64,000 bases of DNA from Paragemmobacter ruber (GTDB lineage: Bacteria; Pseudomonadota; Alphaproteobacteria; Rhodobacterales; Rhodobacteraceae). Shown here one piece after another: positions 43,895 through 52,245 of the stretch. A program made the position numbers and the translations under genes. The stretch covers positions 992,001-1,056,000 of the forward strand of contig NZ_JAAATW010000001.1 in NCBI RefSeq assembly GCF_009908315.1, given 5' to 3'. Positions within the stretch are counted from its first letter, which is position 1, and each line of letters opens with the position of its first letter. The notes beneath the pieces were generated by a model. That model did no database searches. It was not told the DNA's origin and saw only the letters and a list, made by a program, of their open reading frames with translations.

Positions 43895-45151
43895 ATGGAC
43901 GCCAAGCCGCGCATAGCCGTCACCACGTCCCAGCGCCTGCATCTGTCGCTCGCGCTGCAATCCTCGCTGCGGCTGCTCAAGGCCGATGCCGCAGGCCTCA
44001 CCCGCTATCTCGAAGAACAGGCGGCCGAGAACCCCGCCCTCCAGCTTGGCCCCCCGCCCCCCGGCGACTGGCTCCCCCGCTGGGACAGCATGTTCCGCGG
44101 GGCCGAGCCGCCGCCCGACCGGGCCGAGGCCGCCCCACCCAGCCTCCTCGCCCATGTCATCGGCTGGATCGACCGCCAGTCCCTACCCCCGGCAGAGGCG
44201 CGCATCGCCCTCGCTCTGGCCGAGGCGCTGGAACCCTCCGGCTGGCTGGGCAGCCCCCTGCCCCGCATCGCGAAGGACATCGCCACCCCCCTCGCGCAGG
44301 TCGAGGCCGTCCTCGCCCGGCTCCAGACCATCGAACCCGCAGGTCTCTTTGCCCGCAGCCTGTCGGAATGTCTGCGCCTGCAGGCCCGGGCCGAAGGTGA
44401 CCCCGATCCTGTGCTGCTGGGGGTGATCGACCATCTCGATCTGGTGGCCACCGGCGATATCCCGCGCCTCGCGCGCAAGTTCGGCGTCCCCGAACCCGCG
44501 ATCACCCGCGCCATCCGCGCCATCCGCGCGATGAACCCCAAACCCGGCGCGCAGTTCGACCACCTCGCCGCGCCGATCCGCGAACCCGATCTCATCGCCC
44601 GGCGGGGTGATCTGGGCTGGACCGTCGCGCTCAACCGCTCCGCGCTGCCCAGCCTCTCGGTCACGCCGGGCCGGGGCGGGGGCCAAGGTCCCGCCCGCGC
44701 CCTCCTGCGGCTGGTCGAGGCACGCAACACCACCCTCCTGCGCGTGGGTCAGGAAATCCTGCGGCGGCAAGAGGCCGCGCTGGACCACGGCCCTGCCCGC
44801 CTGATCCCGCTGACGATGGCCGAGGTCGCCGCCGCGCTGGACCTGCACGAAAGCACCGTCAGCCGCGTCGTCTCGGGCACCAGCGTGGACACACCGCGCG
44901 GCACGCTCTGGCTGCGCGGCCTGTTTTCCGCCCGCCGCGGGGGCGAGGAAGCCCCCGCCCTGTCGGCCGCCGCGCTGCGCGCCCGCCTGGCCGATCTCGT
45001 CGCCCGCGAAGACCGCAGGCATCCCCTGACGGATGAGGCGCTCGCCCGCGCCCTGTCGGCCGAAGGCGCGATCATCGCCCGCCGCACCGCCGCCAAATAC
45101 CGCGAAATGCAGGGCATCCCCGCGGCCCATCGCCGCCGCCAGCGCGGCTGA
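43895..45151 (+). CDS. rpoN: RNA polymerase sigma-54 factor
   Basis: A 418-residue sigma-54. Region I is a leucine/glutamine-type activator-contact segment (LHLSLALQSSLRLLKADAAGLTRYL). The core-binding part has ARKFGVPEPAITRAIRAIRAMNPKPGAQF; the DNA-binding helix-turn-helix reads TMAEVAAALDLHESTVSRVVS. The RpoN box ARRTAAKYRE at 395-404 is nearly perfect. It lacks much of the acidic region II and is shorter than E. coli RpoN (477). Rhodobacterales often carry several rpoN copies; this one has no nitrogen-fixation gene or activator next to it. Confidence 0.95.
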   Translation: MDAKPRIAVTTSQRLHLSLALQSSLRLLKADAAGLTRYLEEQAAENPALQLGPPPPGDWLPRWDSMFRGAEPPPDRAEAAPPSLLAHVIGWIDRQSLPPAEARIALALAEALEPSGWLGSPLPRIAKDIATPLAQVEAVLARLQTIEPAGLFARSLSECLRLQARAEGDPDPVLLGVIDHLDLVATGDIPRLARKFGVPEPAITRAIRAIRAMNPKPGAQFDHLAAPIREPDLIARRGDLGWTVALNRSALPSLSVTPGRGGGQGPARALLRLVEARNTTLLRVGQEILRRQEAALDHGPARLIPLTMAEVAAALDLHESTVSRVVSGTSVDTPRGTLWLRGLFSARRGGEEAPALSAAALRARLADLVAREDRRHPLTDEALARALSAEGAIIARRTAAKYREMQGIPAAHRRRQRG

Positions 45152-45173
45152 AGGCGGGCTTCTTGCGACGGAC

Positions 45174-45193
45174 GGGGGGACCCCTGTCCCCCC
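45174..45193 (+). terminator. Hairpin after rpoN
   Basis: Stem GGGGGGAC / GTCCCCCC (8 bp) with loop CCCT, 22 bases after the rpoN stop. No T-tract. Confidence 0.5.
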
Positions 45194-45283
45194 GAACCCC
45201 CCTTCCGCCCCGCAACAGGCCGGCGCGACCGCCCCCCCGAAGACACCCAGCGCCCGGCCCATCATCCAGGATCGGGGGGGTGT

Positions 45284-45305
45284 CGGGGGGGCTGTTGCCC
45301 CCCCG
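45284..45305 (-). terminator. GC hairpin downstream of the decayed mnmH copies
   Basis: Stem CGGGGGGGC / GCCCCCCCG (9 bp) with loop TGTT, between rpoN and the decayed mnmH copies. It faces both converging units and could end either. Confidence 0.4.
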
Positions 45306-45391
45306 CCCGGTCTCGCATCCCCTGCGGTCTGGCATTCACACCGCCTGCCAGCCCCTCCGGCGCCTTGTTCCCCCGGCCGCCATCGCATGGT

Positions 45392-45540
45392 CTATAACAC
45401 GCGATGCTTGGCCCCCCGCAGGTCACGATCCCGCGCCCCCACCGCCTCGGCCACGCCCGCGCAATCGGCCGCCGCCACCAGCGCATCCCGGCGCGCCACA
45501 TCCGCCACCAGATCGGCACAGGCCCGCTCCGCGCGCGCGC
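45392..45540 (-). pseudogene. Decayed mnmH 3' fragment, copy 3
   Basis: In frame this segment reads ADLVADVARRDALVAAADCA then GVAEAVGARDRDLRGAKHRVL and stops at TAG 45392. It matches the second decayed copy to the right and the end of mnmH, but breaks off before the PATEVAVEG part. An in-frame stop lies just upstream and there is no good start, so it is a remnant. Its DNA and the adjoining spacer (to about 45630) are imperfect repeats of the 45640-45985 region. Confidence 0.75.
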
Positions 45541-45635
45541 CGGATCACCACCCGTTCGCTCCGGCCATCATCAGGACCGCACCCCCCCCTTGCCGAAAAG
45601 CGCGCTTGGGGGCCGTCACCCCGCCCCGCTCCATC

Positions 45636-45872
45636 TCACATCCCCTGCACCACGGCGGCCACCCGGTCCACCAAACCGGCCAGATCGTCCAGTCCCTCGA
45701 CCGCCACCTCGGTGGCGGGGGCTGCCCTGCGACTGCGGTGCTTGGCCTCGCAAAGGTCGCAAGGACGCGCCCCCACCGCCTCGGCCACGCCCGCGCAATC
45801 GCCCGCCGCCACCAGCGCATCCAAACGCGCCACATCCGCCACCATATCGGCACGGGCCCGCACCGCGCGCAC
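45636..45872 (-). pseudogene. Tandem duplicate of the mnmH C-terminus, copy 2
   Basis: An open frame of 78 codons (GTG 45872) that repeats the last part of MnmH: ADMVADVARLDALVAAGDCA then GVAEAVGA, and PATEVAVEGLDDLAGL to VAAVVQGM. Compared with the intact gene it lacks about 19 residues between VARLDA and VAAGD and has lost the ARHYDPRYGKH stretch. It may be a dead fragment or a short expressed peptide; the reading frame has survived, which is odd for pure decay. Confidence 0.75.
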
Positions 45873-45987
45873 GCAGCATCACCATCCGTTCGCCCCGGCC
45901 AAAATCAGGACCGCAACCCCCAGCCCCCTGCCGACAAGCGCGTTTGGGGGCCGTCACCCCGCCCCTGTCACCCCGCCCCGGCCCATC

Positions 45988-47028
45988 TCACATCCCCCGC
46001 ACCACGGCGGCCACCCGGTCCGCCAAACCGGCCAGATCGTCCAGCCCCTCCACCGCCACCTCGGTGGCGGGGGCCGGCATTCGGCTGCGGTGCTTGCCAT
46101 AGCGCGGGTCGTAATGCCGCGCCATCAACCCCTCGGCCACGCCCGCGAAATCGCCCGCCGCCACCATGGCCCGCCAGTCCGCGATCACCTCGCGCGGATG
46201 CGCAGGCGCCAGCGACGCCACCACCGCATCCAGACGCGCCACATCCGCCACCAGATCGGCATAGGCCCGCACCAGATAGCCTGCCCGCGCCGCCCGGGGC
46301 GCCTCGATCGCCACGCGCGGCGCCTCTACCATCGCGCGCCACAACCGGGGCGGCAGGCGGCACTCCCCCACCTTGGCGCTCTCCGCCTCCACCACCACCG
46401 GCCGCGCCGGATCGAGCCGCGCCAGCGCCAGCGCCAGCCGCCCCTCAAAGGCCTTCTGCGACGGCTGCTCTCCCACCCGACCGAACAGCGACCCCCGATG
46501 GTTCGCCAACCCTTCCAGATCCACCACCTGCACCCCCCGCGCGGGCAACAGGTTCAACACCTCCGTCTTGCCCGACCCGGTATTCCCGTCCAGCACCACC
46601 AACCGAAACGGAAAGGGCGCATTGTAAAGCGCATCCACCACCAGCCGCCGCCACGTCTTGTAGCCGCCTGCAACCACCTCCACCCGCCACCCGATCTGGG
46701 CCAGGATCGACGCAAAGCTCCCCGACCGCTGCCCCCCGCGCCAGCAATAGACCAAGGGCCGCCACCCCCCCGGCTTGTCGGCCAAGGGTCCCTCCAGATG
46801 CAAAGCGGCATTCTTCGCCACCAGCGCCGCGCCCACCTTGCGCGCGGTGAACGGGCTCACCTGCTTGTAGATCGTCCCCACCCGCGCCCGCTCCGCATCA
46901 TCCAGCACCGGGAGCGAGATCGCCCCGGGCAGATGATCCTCCGCCCATTCCGCCGGGGCGCGCACGTCGATGATGTCATCGAAGTCCAGCGCCAGCACAT
47001 CCGCCAGCGATGTCAGCACCACCGCCAT
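45988..47028 (-). CDS. mnmH: tRNA 2-selenouridine synthase (MnmH/SelU)
   Basis: A 346-residue protein that swaps sulfur for selenium at U34 of tRNAs via a geranylated intermediate. The rhodanese domain has IIDVRAPAEWAEDHLPGA and LVYCWRGGQRS with C95; the P-loop is GNTGSGKT (148-155). The C-terminal domain ends ARHYDPRYGKHRSR and PATEVAVEG. It needs selenophosphate, which the SelD fusion at 41.6 kb would make. Its ATG shares one base with the argE stop (TGATG), so the two are coupled. Two decayed copies of its 3' end follow downstream. Confidence 0.95.
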   Translation of the reverse strand: MAVVLTSLADVLALDFDDIIDVRAPAEWAEDHLPGAISLPVLDDAERARVGTIYKQVSPFTARKVGAALVAKNAALHLEGPLADKPGGWRPLVYCWRGGQRSGSFASILAQIGWRVEVVAGGYKTWRRLVVDALYNAPFPFRLVVLDGNTGSGKTEVLNLLPARGVQVVDLEGLANHRGSLFGRVGEQPSQKAFEGRLALALARLDPARPVVVEAESAKVGECRLPPRLWRAMVEAPRVAIEAPRAARAGYLVRAYADLVADVARLDAVVASLAPAHPREVIADWRAMVAAGDFAGVAEGLMARHYDPRYGKHRSRMPAPATEVAVEGLDDLAGLADRVAAVVRGM

Positions 47029-48182
47029 CAGAACCCCGCCTCGCAGGCATCGACCAGCGCCGCCAGCATCGCACCGCAGCGCCCCATCTGCTCCACGCTG
47101 ACATACTCATCCGGCTTGTGCCCCTGCGCCATCGACCCGGGCCCACAGATCACCGTGGGCACCCCCAACCGCGCGTCAAACAGGCCCCCTTCCGTGCCAA
47201 AGGCCACCTTGATGCTCCCGTTCGCCCCGGTCAGCCCCTTCACGAAGCGCACCACCTCGGCATCCGAAGGCGTCCCCAGCCCCGGATAATCCCACAGCCG
47301 CTCGATCCGGATCTCGGCTTCCGGGAACTCCACCCGCAAAGGCGCCACCACCGCCTCGCACCCCGCCTGCACCTCGGCGATCAAGCCCGCCACATCCTCC
47401 CCCGCCAGCGACCGTATCTCCCAATCCGCCACGGCCAGATTGGGCACGATGTTCACCTGCACCCCACCCGCCATCTTGCCCACATGCAGCGTGGTGTAGG
47501 GCACATCATAATCCCCGTCCCGCATCCCCCCGGCCGCCACCCGCGCCTGCACGCCCCGCAACACGCCCACGAACTCCGCCGCCAGATGCAGCGCGTTCAA
47601 GGCCAGCGGCGCCAGCGCCGAATGACCCTCCCGCCCCACGCAGGTCGCCCGCAAGGCCACCTTCCCCTTATGCCCCGTCGCCACAGCCATCCCCGTGGGT
47701 TCCCCCACGATGCACAGGCGCGGCCGCACCGGTGCGCGCTCCAGCATCTCGATCATCGACCGCACGCCCATGCAGCCGATCTCCTCATCGTAAGACAGCG
47801 CCAGATGCAGCGGCACCCGCAGCTCCCGCCGCGCCGCCGCCAGCACGGCCGCGATCGCGCAGGCGACAAAGCCCTTCATGTCCGCCGTCCCGCGCCCGTA
47901 CAGCCGCCCCTGATCCTCGGTCAGCGCGAAGGGCGGATAGGTCCAGGCCTGCCCCTCCACCGGCACCACATCGGTATGCCCCGACAGCATCACCCCGCCC
48001 CTGTCGGCAGGCCCCACCGTCGCGTAAAGATTGGCCTTCGCCCCGCCCGCATCCGGGATCAGCACCGCCGCCACCCCTGCTTCCGCCAGCAGCCCCGCCA
48101 CCCAATCCATCAACGCCCGGTTGGGCCGGTCGCTCACGGTGTCAAAGGCCACCAGCCGCTCCAGTATCGCGCGCGCATCCAT
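47028..48182 (-). CDS. argE: Acetylornithine deacetylase
   Basis: An M20-family metalloprotease fold, 384 residues. Zinc ligands: H69 and D71 (LSGHTDVVP), D101 (GRGTADMKG), with the general base in SYDEEIGCMG (E133/E134). The C-terminal GGLFDARLGVPTVICGPGSMAQGHKPDEYV is the ArgE pattern. It removes the acetyl group from N-acetylornithine in arginine synthesis; a succinyl-diaminopimelate deacetylase is less likely by these motifs. It is upstream of, and coupled to, mnmH. Confidence 0.92.
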   Translation of the reverse strand: MDARAILERLVAFDTVSDRPNRALMDWVAGLLAEAGVAAVLIPDAGGAKANLYATVGPADRGGVMLSGHTDVVPVEGQAWTYPPFALTEDQGRLYGRGTADMKGFVACAIAAVLAAARRELRVPLHLALSYDEEIGCMGVRSMIEMLERAPVRPRLCIVGEPTGMAVATGHKGKVALRATCVGREGHSALAPLALNALHLAAEFVGVLRGVQARVAAGGMRDGDYDVPYTTLHVGKMAGGVQVNIVPNLAVADWEIRSLAGEDVAGLIAEVQAGCEAVVAPLRVEFPEAEIRIERLWDYPGLGTPSDAEVVRFVKGLTGANGSIKVAFGTEGGLFDARLGVPTVICGPGSMAQGHKPDEYVSVEQMGRCGAMLAALVDACEAGF

Positions 48183-48310
48183 GCCGCTGCCCTCCTGCTC
48201 CTCGCGCCACCTAACCGCAAAGCCGCGTGAAGCGGAAGGCCCGCCCCTTCCCCCGCCTGTCCCCCGGTGCCATGCTCCGCCACCACCTCACAAAGCGAAT
48301 CCCCCCTCCC

Positions 48311-48985
48311 ATGCGCCTGCCCTCCCCCACCCTGCCCGCCGCTGCCCTGCCCGCCGCTGCCCTCTGCGCCGCCCTCCTCGCCACGCCCCTCGCCGCTCAG
48401 GACAGCGGCCCGCAGCCGCCCCGCGACGCGGGCGCCGTCTCGCAACTCCTCGCCGCGCAGGCGCTCTTCGATCTGGGCCTGTCGCGCAAGGACCCGCTCG
48501 CCACCCTCGCCGCCGCGCGCCTCATGGCAGGCGTTGCCGCCACCGATACCGACCGCCAGCCCGATCCGCCCGGCGATGCCGTCCCGCCCACCTATCCGAT
48601 GGCGGACTTCATGTTCACCGCCGCCCGCGCGCTGGCACAGGAAGACGACCTCGCGACCGATCTCATCGCCCGGACCGAGGCCGAGGCCCCCCGCACCCCC
48701 ACCCTCACCGTGATGCGGTCCTCACGCGGCATCGGGGCCGGCGAAAGCCATGCCTATGCACTGCCCTTCTTCTCCGCCGCCCCGGCCGAAGTGGGCCTGC
48801 TCGGCGACGGCAAGGCCAATCTCGACCTGACCATCACCACCGCCGAGGAGACGCCCCTCTGCCTCGACACAGGCCCGTCCGACCGCGCGCTCTGCACCTT
48901 CACCCCGGCCGAGAACGCAACCTTCACCGTGACCGTCACAAACCGCAGCGAAACCGCAGCGACCTACAGCCTCCTGACCAACTAA
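48311..48985 (+). CDS. Secreted protein, unknown function
   Basis: A 224-residue protein with an Ala-rich signal peptide (LPAAALPAAALCAALLATPLAAQ). The mature part has a helical N-terminal region (SQLLAAQALFDLGLSRKDP) and a C-terminal beta domain with LDLTITTAEETPLCLDTG and ATFTVTVTNRSETAATYSLL, which resembles pre-peptidase C-terminal (PPC) domains. Role unknown, likely periplasmic. ATG 48311 directly before the signal is preferred to the open start at 48227. Confidence 0.65.
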   Translation: MRLPSPTLPAAALPAAALCAALLATPLAAQDSGPQPPRDAGAVSQLLAAQALFDLGLSRKDPLATLAAARLMAGVAATDTDRQPDPPGDAVPPTYPMADFMFTAARALAQEDDLATDLIARTEAEAPRTPTLTVMRSSRGIGAGESHAYALPFFSAAPAEVGLLGDGKANLDLTITTAEETPLCLDTGPSDRALCTFTPAENATFTVTVTNRSETAATYSLLTN

Positions 48986-49189
48986 CCCCCTGCAAAACAA
49001 CAATTGCTGCGCAGCATGAACCGCAGCGAACTGCCCGCTTCGCCGCGCAGCACAAACCCCGCGCACCCCGCAATCTCACCCATCCCCGCGGGAACATGAG
49101 GCGGCGACACGGGCCCGCCAACACCCCCCGCCCCAACATCCTCGGCCCCAACACCCCCACCCCCGGCCCACCCACAGCGCAAACCGCAA
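48986..49189. other. Spacer before the tandem array
   Basis: A short A- and C-rich stretch with several GCGCAGCA / CCGCAGCGAA words repeating the end of the preceding gene. It leads without a break into the repeat array. No gene or terminator hairpin is clear. Confidence 0.4.
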
Positions 49190-50125
49190 ACTACCTCAAC
49201 CCGGGACACCGTCCTCAACCCCAAAACCCCGCCCCCTCACCTCGGCCCAAACACCCATCCTCCACCACCCAAAAAAACCACACCACCCCTAAGCTCTCAT
49301 CCCCGGACGTTAACCTTAACGCCCCCAACCAGAGACATCGCCCACTACCGCAAAACCCCGCCTGCTCACCTTGGCCCAAATACCCATCTTCCACCCGACC
49401 CCACCCAAAAACCACACACCCCTCCAGCCGCCATTCCTAGACGTTAACCTTAACGCCCCCTCACCCTAGACACCGCCCCCCCCCAAAGAACCCCGCGCCC
49501 TCACCTTGACCCAAACACCCATCCTCCACCGCCCAAAAAAACCACACCACCCTTAGCTCTCATCCCCGGACATTAACCTTAACGCCCCCAACCAGAGACA
49601 TCGTCCACTACCCCAAAACCCCGCCCGCTCACCTTGGCCCAAATACCTATCGTCCACCCGACCCCACACCGAAACCACCCCCCTCCAGCCCCCTGCCCCG
49701 GACGTTAACCTTAACGCCCCCTCACCCGAGACACCGCCTCCCACTCAAAACCCCGCCCCTTCACCTTGACCCAAGCACCCCTTTTCCACCCCCCCCGAAA
49801 ACACTCCACCCCTCCAGCTCTGATCCCCAAACGTTAACCTTAACGCCCCATTCTCCCGAGACAGCGCCCCCCACCCAAAAACCCGCCGCCTCACCTTGGC
49901 TCAAATACCCACCTTTCACCCCACCTCACCCCGAAACCACGCCGCCCGCCATCCCCCCACCCCGGACGTTGACCTTAACCCCCCCTTACCCGAGACACCG
50001 CCTCCTCACCTTGGCCCAAACACCCCTCTTCCACCCCACCCCCCCGAAACCACGCCACCCTCCCGGGACGCTAATCTCAACGCCCCCTCACCCAAGACAT
50101 CGCAACCTCGGCCCTAACACCCATC
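49190..50125 (+). repeat. Tandem array of about seven imperfect units of roughly 130 bp
   Basis: The core GTTAACCTTAACG (part of the inverted repeat CGTTAA-CC-TTAACG) starts at 49309, 49443, 49572 (ATTAACC variant), 49704, 49833, 49968 (GTTGACC variant) and 50070 (diverged), giving spacings of 134, 129, 132, 129, 135 and 102 bp. Each unit also has CACCTTGGCCCAAATACCC or a variant and a C-rich, G-poor filler with CGAGACACCGCC, CAAAACCCCGCC and CCACCCCTCCAG. A partial unit opens the array at 49190. Divergence increases to the right. No ORF runs through it. The plus strand is strikingly poor in G. Confidence 0.9.
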
Positions 50126-50203
50126 CGCAACACGCGCCGCCCCGTCGGCGCTCTGCTGGCTCGCGCCTCCCAGCCTCGCCGCAATCTGCCGCGCCATAAG
50201 AAA

Positions 50204-50233
50204 AAGGCCGCGCAGCCCTCGCTGCGCGGCCTT
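50204..50233 (-). terminator. Intrinsic terminator of the inositol dehydrogenase unit
   Basis: Stem AAGGCCGCGCAG / CTGCGCGGCCTT (12 bp) with a 6-base loop, 18 bases past the iolG stop; on the minus strand it runs into TTTTT. It also separates the gene from the tandem array. Confidence 0.88.
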
Positions 50234-50251
50234 CCCAACGCTCTGAGCGCT

Positions 50252-51253
50252 TCAGAGGATCTCGCTCATCTTCACCACGCGCCCCTCGGCCACCGACTTC
50301 ACCGCCGCATCGGCCAGCGCCAGCGCGATCAGCCCGTCCTCGCCCGTCGGTTCCGCCTTCCCTTTGCCCGCCATCGCCGCCACAAAAGTGGCGATCTCGG
50401 CCGCATAGGCCTCGGTGTAGCGGGTCATGAAGAAATCATGCAGCGGCGGCCGCGTGTAGCCCGCCCCCGTTGCCACCTCGATGGACACAGGCCGCTGGTT
50501 TTCCGCCGACACCGCGCCCTTCGATCCATGCACCTCGATCCGCTGGTCATAGCCATAGGTCGCGCGGCGGGAATTCGAAATCATCGCCTGCTTGCCCGAC
50601 GCGGTTTTCAACAACACCTGCACGGAATCGAAATCACCCGCCGTGCCAATCGCCGGATCGACCAGCACCGCCGCCGTGGCGACAACCTCGGTGATCTCTT
50701 CGCCCAACAGGAACCGCGCCATGTCGAAATCATGGATCGTCATGTCGCGGAAGATCCCGCCCGACCGCTTGATGTAATCCACCGGCGGCGCGCCGGGATC
50801 GCGGCTGGTGATCACCACCATCTCCACCTCGCCCACGGTGCCCTTGTCGATCTCCGCCCGCACGGCGCGGAAATGCGGGTCGAAACGGCGGTTGAACCCC
50901 ACCATCAGCGTGCCCTTATGGGCGCGGACCACCTCCAGACAGGCCTTCACCCGCGCAAGCGACAGGTCGATGGGCTTTTCGCAGAACACGGCCTTGCCCG
51001 CCTTCACGAAGCGCTCGATCAGATCGGCATGGGTGTCGGTCGGCGTGCAGATCACCACCGCATCCACATCTGCCGCCGCCTCGATCGCCTCGATCGTCCG
51101 CACCTCGCAGCCATATTGCTCTGCCAAAGCCTGCGCCGCCGGCGCCATGGCATCCGCCACCGCCACCAGCCGCGCCTGCGCGTCGCCCGTCACCGCCTTC
51201 GCATGCACCTTGCCGATGCGCCCCGCGCCCAGCACCGCAAACCTGACTGCCAT
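50252..51253 (-). CDS. iolG: Inositol 2-dehydrogenase (Gfo/Idh/MocA family)
   Basis: A 333-residue NAD-dependent dehydrogenase. N-terminal Rossmann loop VLGAGRIGKVHAK, the strictly conserved CEKPIDL with the catalytic Lys, and GGIFRDMTIHDFDMARFLLGE with the catalytic Asp/His region, the IolG pattern. It oxidises myo-inositol to 2-keto-myo-inositol. Other iol genes are absent here, so a related sugar or cyclitol is possible. It is 49 bp after the SDR gene on the same strand, and an intrinsic terminator follows. The open frame to 51313 is longer but lacks conserved residues. Confidence 0.85.
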   Translation of the reverse strand: MAVRFAVLGAGRIGKVHAKAVTGDAQARLVAVADAMAPAAQALAEQYGCEVRTIEAIEAAADVDAVVICTPTDTHADLIERFVKAGKAVFCEKPIDLSLARVKACLEVVRAHKGTLMVGFNRRFDPHFRAVRAEIDKGTVGEVEMVVITSRDPGAPPVDYIKRSGGIFRDMTIHDFDMARFLLGEEITEVVATAAVLVDPAIGTAGDFDSVQVLLKTASGKQAMISNSRRATYGYDQRIEVHGSKGAVSAENQRPVSIEVATGAGYTRPPLHDFFMTRYTEAYAAEIATFVAAMAGKGKAEPTGEDGLIALALADAAVKSVAEGRVVKMSEIL

Positions 51254-51302
51254 CTTCCCGCTCCTCTGCCCGCTCCGGGGCGTTGCCATCCGGACCGGGG
51301 GA

Positions 51303-52085
51303 TCACTCCCCATAGGCCCCGTTCACATTCTGATCGAAATCCACCATCGCGCCCGTCATCACGCCCGCATCCTCGGACAGAAGATAGGACACAAGCCCCG
51401 CGACATGCACAGGCTTCACCAGCATCCCGAAAGGCTGCTTCGCCTCTGCCTCGGCCAGCCAGCCCTCGCCCGCGCCATGGAACCCGCGCTGGATGGCATC
51501 CTCGCCCGGCGTGTCCATCCAGCCCACATTCACCCCGTTCACCCGGATGCGATGGGCCCGCAGCGCATGGGCACTGTTCTTGGTGATATTGGCCAGCGCC
51601 GCCTTGCTGGCCGCATAGCCCGCAAGGAAAGACTGCCCGCAATGGCTGCTCATCGTCACGATGTTCACCGCTGCCGCCGGATGGCCCGCCGCGATCGCCG
51701 CCTGCGCGAACCGCTGCAGCGCAAAGAACGGCCCCTTGGCGTTGGTATCCATCAACGCGTCCCACCCTTCCGGCGTGGTATCAAGGATCGACCCCCGCGC
51801 GGTCGAGGCCGCCGCATTCACCAATGCGTTGACGGGGCCAAAACGCATCAGCGCCCGCTCCACCAGTTCCGCCGCCTCGCCCGCATCCGACATGTCCGCC
51901 GGCAGGAACCGCACATCCGCGCCCCGCGCGCGCAATCCTTCCGCCGCTGCCTCACCCTTCGTGACAGTCCGCCCCGAAATGATCAGCTTTCGGCACCCCT
52001 CGGCCACCAGCCGCTCGGCAATGGCAAGGCCCAGCCCCTGCCCACCCCCAGTGATGACGGCCACCGTCCGCGCGTGATCCGGCAT
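51303..52085 (-). CDS. Short-chain dehydrogenase/reductase
   Basis: A classical 260-residue SDR: cofactor loop TGGGQGLG (12-19), NAAAS (90-94), and the catalytic Ser146/147, Tyr157 and Lys161 (GYAASKAAL). Substrate unknown. It leads a two-gene unit with iolG, so a sugar or cyclitol substrate is plausible. Its start lies 129 bp from the palindrome that ends the ybbA-ybbP operon. Confidence 0.88.
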   Translation of the reverse strand: MPDHARTVAVITGGGQGLGLAIAERLVAEGCRKLIISGRTVTKGEAAAEGLRARGADVRFLPADMSDAGEAAELVERALMRFGPVNALVNAAASTARGSILDTTPEGWDALMDTNAKGPFFALQRFAQAAIAAGHPAAAVNIVTMSSHCGQSFLAGYAASKAALANITKNSAHALRAHRIRVNGVNVGWMDTPGEDAIQRGFHGAGEGWLAEAEAKQPFGMLVKPVHVAGLVSYLLSEDAGVMTGAMVDFDQNVNGAYGE

Positions 52086-52213
52086 GATCCCCCCATGGAA
52101 GGCTGAGTCCCTGCCTCGGAACTTCTATTCCATTTTACCGCGCTTTCAACCTGAATATTCCACAAGCGCAGCGTCGCTCGTGGGGCAATCGCGTGACACC
52201 CGCGAAACGCCCC

Positions 52214-52241
52214 GTAGGATGGGCAGTCCTGCCCATCCTAC
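52214..52241 (-). terminator. Palindrome GTAGGATGGGCA / TGCCCATCCTAC, copy 2
   Basis: The same perfect 12-bp stem as at 23019-23046, here with loop GTCC, 4 bases after the ybbP stop codon on the minus strand. Confidence 0.75.
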
Positions 52242-52245
52242 CCGC

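Noticed and set aside
45163-47289. Open frames on the plus strand over mnmH and its copies
   Set aside because: Proline/arginine-rich antisense frames; MnmH motifs are clear on the minus strand.
49309-50082. CtrA binding sites in the array
   Set aside because: CtrA full sites need TTAA-N7-TTAA; here the two TTAA are 2 bases apart. A half-site match remains possible.
49190-50125. CRISPR array
   Set aside because: Units are about 130 bp with imperfect filler, not 25-40-bp repeats with unique spacers, and no cas genes are near.
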